A program made the translations under genes and the position numbers. Under the pieces are notes generated by a model. That model saw nothing but the letters and a program-made list of their open reading frames with translations. It searched no databases and had not been told where the DNA came from. Below are positions 26,638 through 36,162 of a stretch of DNA of 64,000 bases, one piece after another. This stretch comes from Algisphaera sp039180025 (GTDB taxonomy: Bacteria > Planctomycetota > Phycisphaerae > Phycisphaerales > Phycisphaeraceae): contig JBCDDZ010000009.1 of NCBI GenBank assembly GCA_039180025.1, positions 1 through 64,000 on the forward strand, in the 5' to 3' direction. How positions within the stretch are numbered: the first letter of the stretch is position 1; each line of letters begins with the position of its first letter.

Positions 26638-27855
26638 TTATGGCGAGCGCTGAATGAGAGCCGCGGCGACGTGGCCGGCGAAGCCCGCGGCGGTGACGAG
26701 GTGTCCGCCGTTGGAATCGGGTGGCAGCACCGGGCGGGCGGTCAAAGGCAGCGGCGTGTGGGCCAGGGGGCGGTCGAGCCAGGGCATGGGGGGGAGTTTG
26801 CGTGTGCGGGCAGCGAGTGTCGCCAGGACCAGCGATACGAGCCCAGCACTGCCCAGGGTGTGTCCCAGGGCCCCCTTGTTGGCGTAAACGGCGGGGGGGT
26901 GGGGTTCCTCGTGAAACGGGTGAGGACGTTGACGCAAGACGTCGCCGAGTACGCGGAGTTCGAGCGGATCGTGCTCGGGGGTGCCGGGCGCGTGCGGGTG
27001 GAGGGCCGCGATAGGCCGACCGGCCACAAGCCGCTGGGCAATCGCGCCCAGGGCGTCCATGGTGGGGCTGGGTCGGATGAGGTCGTGGGCTTCGGTGGCG
27101 ATGTCGGTATCGAGCAGTTCGATCTGGCCGGGGCGGGGGGCTTGGCCCGGGGGCAGTCGTTTGAGAAGAACGGCTGCCCCGGCCTCGGCGAGCACGAAGC
27201 CGGGGCGCTCGGCGTGCAGCGGCCGCTCTCGGTAGCCGTCGAGGGTGAGCGGGGCGAGGACGCCCAGGCGTTGATAACTGTGGATAAAAATCGGCAGAAG
27301 CGCGGCCTCGGCGGTCACGACCAGGGCATGGTCGGGGCCGGCGGGCGTCCCGGACCCGGGGAGCAGCGCCAGGCGGGCCTGGTGGAGCGCGGTGAGGCTG
27401 CTGGCGCAGGCGGCGACGGTGTGGCGACGCACCTCGACCCCGGTTCGTTGGGCGAGGTGGAGGGACAGATAGCCGTGGGGGCCGAGAGCGACGGCCTGGG
27501 CCAGTCGCAGGGGAAGCGGGTTGGCGGGTTGGCCGGCTTCATCCATGCCGGTCTCACCGAGCGCCGTGACGGCGCCTTTGCTGGTGCCGAGCCAAGTGGG
27601 TACTTCGGCGAGCGAGACCCCCGCCTCGGCGGCTGCTTCGCGGGCCGCGCGTTCGGCGAGTTCTACCGTGGGGTCTGTGGCGGTGTGCCTGCCCACGCTG
27701 ACGCCGCCGAGCCCTTGAGCCAGGGGGACCGGAGCGGTATCGGGTTCGAGGCCCACGACGCGGTCCGTCAGACGCCGCCCGGCCAAGAGGGCGGAAAAGG
27801 TTTCCCAGGCCGAGTTGCCCAGCGGGGTCAGGAGCCCGACGCCGGCGACGATCAT
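26638..27855 (-). CDS. KAS II-type beta-ketoacyl synthase, divergent
   Basis: 405 residues from ATG 27855 (MIVAGVGLLTPLGN). The open frame continues upstream, but that part overlaps the divergent fusion gene and reads as linker. Condenses acyl-ACP with malonyl-ACP. Catalytic set present: Cys150 in TVAACASSLTAL, His288 in PHAPGTPEHD (usual HGTGTxxND), Lys327 and His332 in NKGALGHTLGSAGL. The usual C-terminal gating loop GFGG is replaced by GFAGH and the HGT by HAP, so it is not an ordinary FabF housekeeping copy. It could instead be a chain-length factor-like or specialised elongation enzyme. It diverges from the E1-lipoyl-KAS III fusion with 154 bases between starts, suggesting a shared pathway. 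Confidence 0.8.
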   Translation of the reverse strand: MIVAGVGLLTPLGNSAWETFSALLAGRRLTDRVVGLEPDTAPVPLAQGLGGVSVGRHTATDPTVELAERAAREAAAEAGVSLAEVPTWLGTSKGAVTALGETGMDEAGQPANPLPLRLAQAVALGPHGYLSLHLAQRTGVEVRRHTVAACASSLTALHQARLALLPGSGTPAGPDHALVVTAEAALLPIFIHSYQRLGVLAPLTLDGYRERPLHAERPGFVLAEAGAAVLLKRLPPGQAPRPGQIELLDTDIATEAHDLIRPSPTMDALGAIAQRLVAGRPIAALHPHAPGTPEHDPLELRVLGDVLRQRPHPFHEEPHPPAVYANKGALGHTLGSAGLVSLVLATLAARTRKLPPMPWLDRPLAHTPLPLTARPVLPPDSNGGHLVTAAGFAGHVAAALIQRSP

Positions 27856-28009
27856 ACGGGGAGGCGGAGCGGAGTGGGGCGACGGGGGCGGGGGGGCGGG
27901 AGCGGGAATTAGCCGGGGCCTCGGGATCGGGGTAAACTTGGGCTTGAGTTTGACTTCGACGGCACCTTGGACTGTTCCAGCCCTGCCGTCTGCTTGTGAA
28001 AGATACTGG

Positions 28010-31000
28010 ATGTCCGCATCCGACGAATCCGTCGCCTCCACAACTCCGCCCGCGGCCATCTCGAAGGGCCCGGCCAACGCCTCGCCCGGGAAACCGGCGG
28101 GCCAGAACCGGGCTGCTGCGCTCGGGTCCAAGCCCATGGGCCGAGGGTCTGAATCCTCGAAGCCTCCGGGCACGCAAGCAGCGGGAGAAAAGCTCGATCC
28201 CGTGCGGATCGAGTTGGCGGCGAAGCTGAAGCTCTACCGGGCCATGCGGACCACCCGGACGACCAATCGGATCGAAGCGGAACTCGCGTCGGGGGGCGAC
28301 GCGTTTTTCCACCTGCCGACCACGGGGCACGAGTCGGTCGCGGCCTGGAACCTGTTTCTTGAGCCCCACGATTGGGTCCACACCCACTACCGGGACCAGG
28401 CGCTGTGGATCGCACGGGGGATCCCGCCGAAGGCGGTGTTCGACACCGCACTGGGCAACGCGGACGGCTATTCGCACGGCCGACAGATGGTGGGGTTCCA
28501 GGCCAGCCGTGAACTAAACATGCCCAGCACCGTGGTGCCCGTGGCGAACAACTGTACGCAGGCCGTGGGGATCGCGGCGCACCTTGAAGAACAGCGGCAA
28601 TCGAGTAGCGGTTCGGCGGCGGGGGACGGGGCCGGCCCGGTGGTGCTCTGCGGGATGGGCGACGGGACCACGCAGCAGGGCGAGGTGTACGAGGCGATCG
28701 CCGAGGCGGTGCGGCGGCAATTGCCGGTGCTTTTTTACATCATGGACAACGGCTACGCGATCTCGACGCCGACCGCGGGTCAGACGTTTTTCAACACGCC
28801 CCACGGCCCGGCGGAGTCGTTCTACGGGCTCCCGATCCACCACTTCGACGGCCGGGACGTGGACGCCGACCTGCCGCGGATGGGCGGGCTGGTCGAGCGG
28901 GTCCGGTCCTCGCGGGGCCCGGCGATCGCGGTGGTGCGGGTCGATCGGCTGTCGAGCCACACCAATGCCGACGACCACCGCGTCTACCGAAACGCCGAGA
29001 CGATCGAAAGCCTCAAGGCCTCGTCCGACCCGCTGGTGAACTTCCGGCGGTCGCTGATCGACCAGGGGGTGGACTGCGGAGAACTCGATAAAATCGACGC
29101 GGAACTGGAAACGGACATCCGTCATCAGAGCGAGTTGGCCCGGCGGGTGGGCGACCCCGAGACGTCATATTCGGCGAAGCCGGAGCTGCCCGCGATGCTC
29201 AAGCCCGGCGCGGCGGAGTACCGCGGCGAGCCCGGCGGGGCGGGCGACGGCCGGCTGATGATGATCGAGGCGATGCGCGAGACGCTGCGGTATCGGCTGG
29301 ATTCCGACGAGCGGGTGGTGCTGCTGGGCGAAGACATCGAAGACCCCAAGGGAGATGTCTTCGGGGTGACCCGTGGGCTTTCCACGGCCTACCCGGGGCG
29401 GGTGCAGAACACGGCCCTCACCGAGTCCACGATCATCGGCGGGGCGATCGGCCGGGCGATGGCGGGGGGGCGGCCGGTCGGGTTCGTGCAGTTTGCCGAT
29501 TTTCTGCCTAACGGCATCTCGCAAATCATCTCGGAACTCGGGAGTATCCATTGGCGATCGGGCGGCGAGTTTTCGTGCCCGGTGATCCTGATGGTGACCT
29601 GCGGGGCGTACCGCCCGGGGCTGGGGCCGTTTCACGCCAATACGTACGAGTCTTTGCTGGCACACGTGCCGGGGATCGACGTGGTCATGCCGTCGACGGC
29701 GGGGGACGCGGCGGGGCTGCTCAACGCGGCATTCGAATCGGGACGCCCGACGGTTTTTCTCTACCCGAAGGTCTGCCTGAACGATCGTAGCTTGTCGACG
29801 TCGCCGGATATCGACAAGCAGTTGGTCCCGCTGGGCAGTGCGCGGCGGGAAAGGGCGGGGGACGACCTGACGCTCGTCGGCTGGGGGAGCACGATGCCGC
29901 TGCTCCGCGATGTCGCGGACGAGATCGCCAGGCAGACGGCCCGGCGGGTGGACCTGTTCGATTTACGCAGCATCTCGCCCTGGGACCGGGAGGGGCTGGC
30001 GGCTTCGGCGCGGCGGACCGGGCGGCTGCTGGTCGTCCACGAAGACAATCTAACCGCGGGCTTTGGCGCGGAAGTGGTGGCGGGGGTCACGGAAGACGTG
30101 ACCGCGTCTCCGGGCGCCCCGGCGGGGTTCCGGGCCAGGCGGATCACCCGCCCCGACGTGTACGCCCCGTGTAATTACCGCAACCAGTTGGACGTGCTGC
30201 CGAGCTTCCGATCGACGCTGACGGCGGCGTGCGAATTACTGGGCCTGACGGTCGATTTCCGCGAATCGGCGGGAGCGGCGGGTGTGACCGAAGACGCCGA
30301 GGTCCAGACGATCGAGGCGCAGGGGTCGGCACCCACGGACCAGGTGGTGGGGATCGCGGAGTGGAAAATCAAAGCGGGTGATCGCTTCGAGACCGGGCAG
30401 GTACTCGCGGAATTGGAAGCGGACAAGGCGATCTTTGAATATTCCGCCCCGTACGACGGGGTGGTGCACGCGCTGCTGGTCGCGGAGGGCGAGCAGGTGG
30501 ATGTCGGGACGCCGATGCTGGAATTACGGAAGACGGCGGCCACGAAAATGGCCGAGGCCTCGGCGGACGGAACGGATCCATTGTCCGCCCCGATCGTCAA
30601 ACGGCCGACGCGGGAAGACCGCGGCACGCCGGTGATTCGCGCGCCGGGGTCTGCGGATGAAGCAGCGAACGATCAGGCCGACGCGAATACCCTTGGGGCT
30701 GGGCCGGGGGCTTCCGCCGCTCGGCGGGTTGCTCCGGTGCGGGTGGGCGGCCGGCAGGTCCGGGTGTATTTGAGTCCGGTCCATTACGCGGAGGGCACCG
30801 ACCGGCTGACGAATGCGGATCTGGTCCGGCGGTTCCCGGAGTACACCTCCGAGGACATCATCAAGCGGACGGGGATCGAGTCTCGGCCGTACTGCTCGCA
30901 CAAGCAGAACGCGCTGAGTATGGCGGTGGACGCCGCGCAGCAGGCGTTGTCGGCCGAGGGGCTGAGGCTCGATGACCTCACCGGGATCGTGTGCCACACC

Positions 31001-31756
31001 ACGACGCCGCCGCTGAATACGCCGTCGATGGCGTGCATGGTCCTCGCGGAATTGGACCCGACCGGTAAAGCGGAATTGATGGTCTACGACGTGAACGCGG
31101 CGTGCTCGGGCTGGCTGTACGCGCTCGACGCGGCGCACAACACGATCCAGCACAACCCCGACTCGGCGGTCCTCGTGGTGACCACCGAATGCCTGTCACG
31201 GGTGGTAAACCCCGACGACTTCGGGACCGCGATCCTGTTCGGCGACGCGGCGACGGCGACGGTGATGCGGGGGGAGGCGGCGTCGACGGACGCCGGCGAG
31301 GGCAGGTCGGAGGGGTCCGGGGTCCCGGCGGGCTCGATGGTGCTTTCTCAGCCGGTCCTGGCGGGCAAGGCGGACCCGGGGCACATCATTACCGTGGGGT
31401 TCGAGGGGCGCGGCCACATCACGATGCAGGGCAAGCGGGTGTTCTCCGAAGCGGTCCGGGCGATGACGAAGATGACCAATCAGGCGTTCGAGAAGTCCGG
31501 CGCCCCGCTGGACGACCTCAATTGGCTCGTGCCCCATCAGGCCAACGAACGGATCTTCGAAGCGGTTCAGCACCGCCTGAAGATCCCCGACGAGAAGATC
31601 GTCAACCTCATCCGGACCCACGGCAACACGTCTTCGAGTTCGATCCCGCTGGCCATCGCCAAGAGCTCGCACCAGTTTGAGAGCGGCGACATCGTGGGGC
31701 TGTGCGCCTTCGGCGGCGGGTTCACGTTCGGGGCGGCGATCCTGGAGATGGTCTAA
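28010..31756 (+). CDS. 2-Oxoacid dehydrogenase E1alpha-E1beta-lipoyl-KAS III fusion
   Basis: 1248 residues from ATG 28010; the upstream frame overlaps the divergent gene and is Pro/Gly-rich. Domains: E1-alpha (about 65-385) with TTGHESVAAWN and thiamine diphosphate motif GDG (217-219) plus DN (246-247), 26 residues apart as usual. E1-beta (about 415-745) has ALTEST with catalytic Glu472 and the GPFHANTYESL segment. A lipoyl domain (about 760-845) has EADKA, Lys806 being the expected lipoylation site. An Ala/Pro/Asp linker comes next, then a complete KAS III/FabH domain (about 914-1248) with Cys1032 (NAACSGW), His1176 (VPHQANERI) and Asn1206 (GNTSSSS). No E2 acyltransferase domain (HxxxDG) is present. 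Inference: decarboxylates a 2-oxoacid, loads the acyl group on lipoamide, and the KAS III domain uses it, directly or via CoA, to start a fatty acid or related chain. Confidence 0.88.
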   Translation: MSASDESVASTTPPAAISKGPANASPGKPAGQNRAAALGSKPMGRGSESSKPPGTQAAGEKLDPVRIELAAKLKLYRAMRTTRTTNRIEAELASGGDAFFHLPTTGHESVAAWNLFLEPHDWVHTHYRDQALWIARGIPPKAVFDTALGNADGYSHGRQMVGFQASRELNMPSTVVPVANNCTQAVGIAAHLEEQRQSSSGSAAGDGAGPVVLCGMGDGTTQQGEVYEAIAEAVRRQLPVLFYIMDNGYAISTPTAGQTFFNTPHGPAESFYGLPIHHFDGRDVDADLPRMGGLVERVRSSRGPAIAVVRVDRLSSHTNADDHRVYRNAETIESLKASSDPLVNFRRSLIDQGVDCGELDKIDAELETDIRHQSELARRVGDPETSYSAKPELPAMLKPGAAEYRGEPGGAGDGRLMMIEAMRETLRYRLDSDERVVLLGEDIEDPKGDVFGVTRGLSTAYPGRVQNTALTESTIIGGAIGRAMAGGRPVGFVQFADFLPNGISQIISELGSIHWRSGGEFSCPVILMVTCGAYRPGLGPFHANTYESLLAHVPGIDVVMPSTAGDAAGLLNAAFESGRPTVFLYPKVCLNDRSLSTSPDIDKQLVPLGSARRERAGDDLTLVGWGSTMPLLRDVADEIARQTARRVDLFDLRSISPWDREGLAASARRTGRLLVVHEDNLTAGFGAEVVAGVTEDVTASPGAPAGFRARRITRPDVYAPCNYRNQLDVLPSFRSTLTAACELLGLTVDFRESAGAAGVTEDAEVQTIEAQGSAPTDQVVGIAEWKIKAGDRFETGQVLAELEADKAIFEYSAPYDGVVHALLVAEGEQVDVGTPMLELRKTAATKMAEASADGTDPLSAPIVKRPTREDRGTPVIRAPGSADEAANDQADANTLGAGPGASAARRVAPVRVGGRQVRVYLSPVHYAEGTDRLTNADLVRRFPEYTSEDIIKRTGIESRPYCSHKQNALSMAVDAAQQALSAEGLRLDDLTGIVCHTTTPPLNTPSMACMVLAELDPTGKAELMVYDVNAACSGWLYALDAAHNTIQHNPDSAVLVVTTECLSRVVNPDDFGTAILFGDAATATVMRGEAASTDAGEGRSEGSGVPAGSMVLSQPVLAGKADPGHIITVGFEGRGHITMQGKRVFSEAVRAMTKMTNQAFEKSGAPLDDLNWLVPHQANERIFEAVQHRLKIPDEKIVNLIRTHGNTSSSSIPLAIAKSSHQFESGDIVGLCAFGGGFTFGAAILEMV

Positions 31757-31771
31757 AACCAAGGAGCCGAA

Positions 31772-32020
31772 ATGACGCCGTTGAAGTACGTATTTTGTCT
31801 GTTGGTGTCCGTGACCATGCTGCAAGGCTGCGTGTATTACAAGATCCACGACAACGCGTCGGGCACGGAATACATCACCAATAATTGGAAGATGAATACC
31901 AATCCCTACACGGGTTCGATGGGATTCACGGACATGAAGACGGGGAAATTCGTGATCCTCCAAACGTACGAGCGTGAAACCATCTCGAAAATGGATGCGG
32001 ATATCGAGATCGGCCGGTAG
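31772..32020 (+). CDS. Small lipoprotein
   Basis: 82 residues. Shine-Dalgarno AAGGAG lies 6 bases before the ATG. A signal sequence ends in the lipobox LQGC (Cys near residue 20). The mature ~62 residues contain HDNASGTEYITNNW and a charged C-terminus. No family recognised. It starts 15 bases after the fusion gene stop, so it is probably in the same transcript, though a common function is not evident. Confidence 0.6.
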   Translation: MTPLKYVFCLLVSVTMLQGCVYYKIHDNASGTEYITNNWKMNTNPYTGSMGFTDMKTGKFVILQTYERETISKMDADIEIGR

Positions 32021-32085
32021 GAGCCGCCGGCGGGCTGGGGCATACGGAGTCGGCCAGCGGGCGGCGGGGGGAAGCGTTACACTGC

Positions 32086-32102
32086 CGCGAATTTCGTTCG
32101 CG
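32086..32102. repeat. Inverted repeat upstream of carB
   Basis: CGCGAA-TTTCG-TTCGCG, a 6-bp inverted repeat about 67 bases upstream of the carB start. It may be an operator or leader hairpin; nothing in the sequence decides. Confidence 0.3.
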
Positions 32103-32168
32103 ATCCGTAGCCCGGATCACGGAGCGGAATCTGTCGCGCTGTCCCCGCCTCTTTGCTCGTGAACCATT

Positions 32169-35100
32169 ATGCCCAAACGCACCGACCTCTCGACGATTCT
32201 GATTATTGGCTCGGGGCCCATCGTCATCGGGCAGGGTTGCGAGTTCGACTATTCCGGGACCCAGGCGTGCAAGGCCCTGCGGGAAGAGGGGTACCGGGTG
32301 GTGCTGGTGAACTCGAACCCGGCGACCATCATGACGGACCCGGAGTTCGCGGAGCGGACGTATATCGAGCCGATCACCCCGGAGGCGGTCGAAAAAATCA
32401 TCGTCAAGCACCAGGGGACCGACCTGGAGATCGACGCGGTGCTCCCGACGCTGGGGGGTCAGACGGCCCTCAACTGCGCCTGCGCGCTCGACGAGCAGGG
32501 CGTGTTCGCGAAGCACGGCGTGGAGATGATCGGGGCCAACCGCGAAGTCATCTACCGGGCGGAAGACCGGCTGCAGTTCAAGGAGATCATGGACCAGATC
32601 GGGCTCAAGTCGCCCAAATCCGGGGTAGCGAACAACATCGACGAGGCGTGGGCGGTGCTGGAAGAGACGGGGCTGCCGGCGATCATCCGGCCCGCGTTTA
32701 CGCTGGGCGGGACGGGGGGCGGCGTGGCGTACAACCGGGAGGAGTTCGAAGACATCTGCCGGCGGGGCCTCGACGCGTCGATGAATTCCCAGGTGCTCAT
32801 CGACCAGTCGCTGCTCGGCTGGAAAGAGTACGAGATGGAAGTCATGCGGGACCGCGACGACAACGCGGTAATCATCTGCGCGATCGAGAACTTCGACGCG
32901 ATGGGGGTGCACACGGGGGATTCGATCACCGTCGCCCCGGCGCAGACGCTGACGGATAAAGAGTACCAGCGGATGCGCGACGCGTCGCTGGCGATCCTGC
33001 GGGCGGTCGGGGTGGAGACGGGGGGGAGCAATTGCCAGTTCGCGATCAACCCGGCCAACGGCGACATGGTGGTGGTGGAAATGAATCCGCGGGTCTCGCG
33101 GAGTTCGGCGCTGGCGAGCAAGGCGACGGGGTTCCCGATCGCGAAGATTGCGGCGAAGCTGGCGGTGGGCTACACGCTCTGGGAACTGCCCAATGATATT
33201 ACGGGGCAGACGGTAGCGTGTTTCGAGCCGAGCATCGACTACGTGGTTACGAAAATCCCGCGGTGGACCTTCGAGAAATTCCCGGAAGCGGACGAGACCC
33301 TGACCACGCAGATGAAATCTGTCGGGGAGGCGATGAGTATCGGGCGGACGTTCAAGGAGTCGATGCAGAAAGGCATCCGGTCGATGGAGGTCAAGCGTTT
33401 CGGGTTTGGGCTCGACGCAAGCGATAAATGGCTCAGCGCGCAGCGGGCGGGGGCGGCCGAGGCGGGGGCGCAGGCGGACGGGGTGAAGGTCGAGTTCCCG
33501 ATCGACATGGGCAAGCTGGTGCGGAAGCTGGAGGTACCTTCGCAGGGGCGGTGGTTCTATATCCGGTATGCGTTCAAGATGGGGTGGTCGGTGGCTGAGG
33601 TCCACGACGCGACCAAGGTAGACCCCTGGTTTTTGGATCAGCTCAAGCAGCTGGTGGATTTCGAGGACACGCTGACGTCCTATGCTGCGCTGGAGGACGT
33701 GCCGCGTGACGTGATGTTCGAGGCGAAGCAATTGGGGTACAGCGACCCGCAGCTGGCGAACCTTTATTTGGGCGGGATCGACACGGAGCGGATCATGGCG
33801 GTGCGGGCCCGGCGGATGGCGCTGGGGGTCGAGCCGGTGTACAAGCTGGTGGACACGTGCGCCGCGGAGTTCGAGGCGGTGACGCCTTACTACTATTCGA
33901 CCTACGAGTCTCCGGTGGTCCGCGTGACGGAGGGGGGTGCCGAGGAGCGGGCGGACGACGAGATCCGGGTGAGCGACAAAAAAAAGATCGTCATCCTGGG
34001 GGGTGGGCCGAACCGGATCGGCCAGGGGATCGAGTTCGACTATTGCTGCGTGCAGGCCGCGTTCGCGGCGCAGGAACTCGGATTCGAAGCGGTGATGGTG
34101 AATTCCAACCCGGAGACGGTGTCGACGGACTACGACACCAGCGACCTGCTTTTTTTCGAGCCTCTGACGTTGGAAGACGTACTGAATATCTGTGAACGGC
34201 TCAACGGCGAGCCCTTCGACGCTTCGTCGGGGGGCAGCCATTCGGGGCGGCTGCACGGGGTGGTGGTCCAGTTCGGCGGGCAGACGCCGCTGAACCTGGC
34301 GGAGGGGCTCAAGGCCGCCGGCGTGCCGATCATCGGAACCAGCGTGGAGGCGATCGACCTGGCAGAGGATCGGGAGCGTTTCGCGAAGCTCTGCGACGAG
34401 CTGGGGGTGAAACAGCCGCCGAACGGGATCGCTTACGACGTCGAGCAGGCGGTCGAGATCGCGAACCGGATCACCTACCCGGTGCTGGTGCGGCCGAGCT
34501 TCGTGCTCGGCGGGCGGGCGATGGAGACGGTGTTCGACGACGAGCAACTCCGCCACTACATGGCGATCGCGATCGGGGCCTCGGACCTGGCGGGGCAGCC
34601 GATCCTGGTCGATAAATTCTTGGCCGAGGCGACCGAATGCGATATCGATGTGATCGCCGACTTCGGTGAACGTCCCGCTCCGGGCGACGAGGCGGGGCCA
34701 GACGCCGCCGGGTCGCCGGCCGACGCCCGCGCGCTGGTCTGCGGGGTGCTTGAGCACATTGAAGAGGCGGGGATCCACTCGGGGGATTCGGCGTGTACGA
34801 TCCCCGCGTATTCGCTTAAGCCCGAGACGGTGGACCGGCTCAAGGTGCTGTCGCGGAAGATGGCCGAGGCGTTGGGGGTGCGGGGGCTGATGAACGTGCA
34901 GTGGGCGATCAAAGATTCGGGGGAGGGGGACGAAATCTACGTGATCGAGGTCAACCCGCGGGCGTCGCGGACCGTGCCGTTCGTCGGGAAAGCGACGGGG
35001 GTCAGTTGGGCACGGCTGGCGGCGAAGGTGATGGCGGGGAAGCAGCTGTCGGAGTTGGGGGTAACGGAAGAAGTGACCCCGAAGCACACGTCGATCAAAG

Positions 35101-35672
35101 AATCGGTGTTCCCTTTCGGCAAGTTCCCGGGCGTGGACGTGATCCTGGGCCCGGAGATGCGGTCGACGGGCGAGTGCATGGGTGCGGACGCCGATTTCCC
35201 GGTCGCGTTCGCGAAGGCGCAGATGGCGGCAGGGGCCCGGCTGCCGCTCTCGGGGAAAGTGTTTTTGTCGGTCCGGGAGAGCGACAAGGCCGCGCTGCCC
35301 GAGGTTGCGAGCGGGCTGGTGGGGTTGGGTTTTGAAGTGCTGGCCACCCGCGGAACCCACGACTATTTGGCGGAGCGTGGCGTCGCCACCTCACCGATCA
35401 AAAAGATTCAGGAAGGCGGCCGCCCCAACGCGCTGGACCTGATGAAGAACGGCGAGCTCGATCTGATCATCAACACGCCGACCCGGAAGGGGGCGGGGAC
35501 GGACGAGGGCAAACTGCGGGCTACGGCCGTAAGGAACGGGGTCCCCATGATCACCACCATGACCGCGGCGCGGGTCGCGGTTAAAGCGATCGCAGCGATG
35601 CAAAAAGACGGCTGGAGCGTCCGGTCCCTGCAAGAGTACTTTCCCGCGGGTTCCGGTTCGGCCACCCGATAG
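32169..35672 (+). CDS. carB: Carbamoyl-phosphate synthase large subunit
   Basis: Makes carbamoyl phosphate from bicarbonate, ammonia (channelled from CarA) and two ATP, feeding arginine and pyrimidine synthesis. 1167 residues, about 90 more than E. coli CarB. Two homologous ATP-grasp halves are visible: the first with ILIIGSGPIVIGQGCEFDYSG and NPRVSRSSALASKATG, the second with IVILGGGPNRIGQGIEFDYC and NPRASRTVPFVGKATG. Between them lies the helical oligomerisation region, and at the end an MGS-like allosteric domain (NTPTRKG). Extra length comes mainly from insertions near SGGSHSGRLHG and a linker PAPGDEAGPDAAGSP. carA is not adjacent. The ATG at 32169 is the first good start. Confidence 0.97.
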   Translation: MPKRTDLSTILIIGSGPIVIGQGCEFDYSGTQACKALREEGYRVVLVNSNPATIMTDPEFAERTYIEPITPEAVEKIIVKHQGTDLEIDAVLPTLGGQTALNCACALDEQGVFAKHGVEMIGANREVIYRAEDRLQFKEIMDQIGLKSPKSGVANNIDEAWAVLEETGLPAIIRPAFTLGGTGGGVAYNREEFEDICRRGLDASMNSQVLIDQSLLGWKEYEMEVMRDRDDNAVIICAIENFDAMGVHTGDSITVAPAQTLTDKEYQRMRDASLAILRAVGVETGGSNCQFAINPANGDMVVVEMNPRVSRSSALASKATGFPIAKIAAKLAVGYTLWELPNDITGQTVACFEPSIDYVVTKIPRWTFEKFPEADETLTTQMKSVGEAMSIGRTFKESMQKGIRSMEVKRFGFGLDASDKWLSAQRAGAAEAGAQADGVKVEFPIDMGKLVRKLEVPSQGRWFYIRYAFKMGWSVAEVHDATKVDPWFLDQLKQLVDFEDTLTSYAALEDVPRDVMFEAKQLGYSDPQLANLYLGGIDTERIMAVRARRMALGVEPVYKLVDTCAAEFEAVTPYYYSTYESPVVRVTEGGAEERADDEIRVSDKKKIVILGGGPNRIGQGIEFDYCCVQAAFAAQELGFEAVMVNSNPETVSTDYDTSDLLFFEPLTLEDVLNICERLNGEPFDASSGGSHSGRLHGVVVQFGGQTPLNLAEGLKAAGVPIIGTSVEAIDLAEDRERFAKLCDELGVKQPPNGIAYDVEQAVEIANRITYPVLVRPSFVLGGRAMETVFDDEQLRHYMAIAIGASDLAGQPILVDKFLAEATECDIDVIADFGERPAPGDEAGPDAAGSPADARALVCGVLEHIEEAGIHSGDSACTIPAYSLKPETVDRLKVLSRKMAEALGVRGLMNVQWAIKDSGEGDEIYVIEVNPRASRTVPFVGKATGVSWARLAAKVMAGKQLSELGVTEEVTPKHTSIKESVFPFGKFPGVDVILGPEMRSTGECMGADADFPVAFAKAQMAAGARLPLSGKVFLSVRESDKAALPEVASGLVGLGFEVLATRGTHDYLAERGVATSPIKKIQEGGRPNALDLMKNGELDLIINTPTRKGAGTDEGKLRATAVRNGVPMITTMTAARVAVKAIAAMQKDGWSVRSLQEYFPAGSGSATR

Positions 35673-35688
35673 CATCGGCATCGAGACA

Positions 35689-35705
35689 AACCCCGGCGGG
35701 TTTTA
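35689..35705 (+). terminator. Probable carB terminator
   Basis: AAACCC-CGGC-GGGTTT hairpin followed by T, starting 16 bases after the carB stop. The short stem is flanked by A and T runs, so it may work for both convergent genes. Confidence 0.55.
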
Positions 35706-35824
35706 CAACCGGCCGAACGCCAAGCACACACCGCCCAAAGCGGACAAGCGGAGTGCAGCCGGTCAAGGTCTTAAAACTGAAACGGGGCGCTCAGGAAGCA
35801 CCGGGCTTCCCGAAGAGGTACGGA

Positions 35825-36073
35825 TCAGGGCAGATTGACCGGGGTCAGCCGGGTGTTGTGGTCGAGCAAAAAGAGCCGAGCCAGGTCGTCCCAAGCGCTG
35901 CGGGTGCTGTTGTCAATCACCCGGGCGTACTGGTTCGCATCTTGTTCTTCGGTCTGTGACAACGAGGCGAGTTCGGGGGTGAGGTCGTCGCGGTAAGTGC
36001 AGCCAGCGGCGATCCACGTCAGGCTGACCGCGAGGAGAGCGGCGGTGAGGGTGCGTCGAAAAGCGAGGGTCAT
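35825..36073 (-). CDS. Small lipoprotein of unknown function
   Basis: 82 residues from ATG 36073 with Shine-Dalgarno AAGGAAG 5 bases upstream. The open frame extends much further upstream, but without coding character. A signal sequence ends in the lipobox IAAGC (Cys about 27). The mature ~56 residues are mostly helical and charged (ELASLSQTEEQDANQYARVIDN, SAWDDLARLFLLD). No family recognised. It is downstream of the YdjY-like lipoprotein gene and convergent with carB. Confidence 0.68.
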   Translation of the reverse strand: MTLAFRRTLTAALLAVSLTWIAAGCTYRDDLTPELASLSQTEEQDANQYARVIDNSTRSAWDDLARLFLLDHNTRLTPVNLP

Positions 36074-36162
36074 GAATCTTCCTTGGGTAAGGCACAGAGG
36101 GTTCATGGATGATCCATGAATTTCAATTGTCGGCTCGTCGATAGCAGATGTCAACACGAATG

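Noticed and set aside
26671..27912. 413-codon plus-strand frame opposite the KAS II-like gene
   Set aside because: Shadow of a gene with catalytic Cys, His and Lys on the minus strand.
27815..28009. N-terminal extension of the E1-KAS III frame
   Set aside because: It overlaps the KAS II gene and reads as Gly/Pro-rich noncoding sequence.
27856..28173. N-terminal extension of the KAS II-like frame
   Set aside because: It overlaps the divergent fusion gene start and is Pro-rich; ketosynthase homology begins exactly at the internal ATG at 27855.
31926..35360. Very long minus-strand open frame opposite carB
   Set aside because: It mirrors carB, is rich in Arg/His/Pro/Asp, lacks any motif, and arises from the high GC content and codon bias of the real gene.
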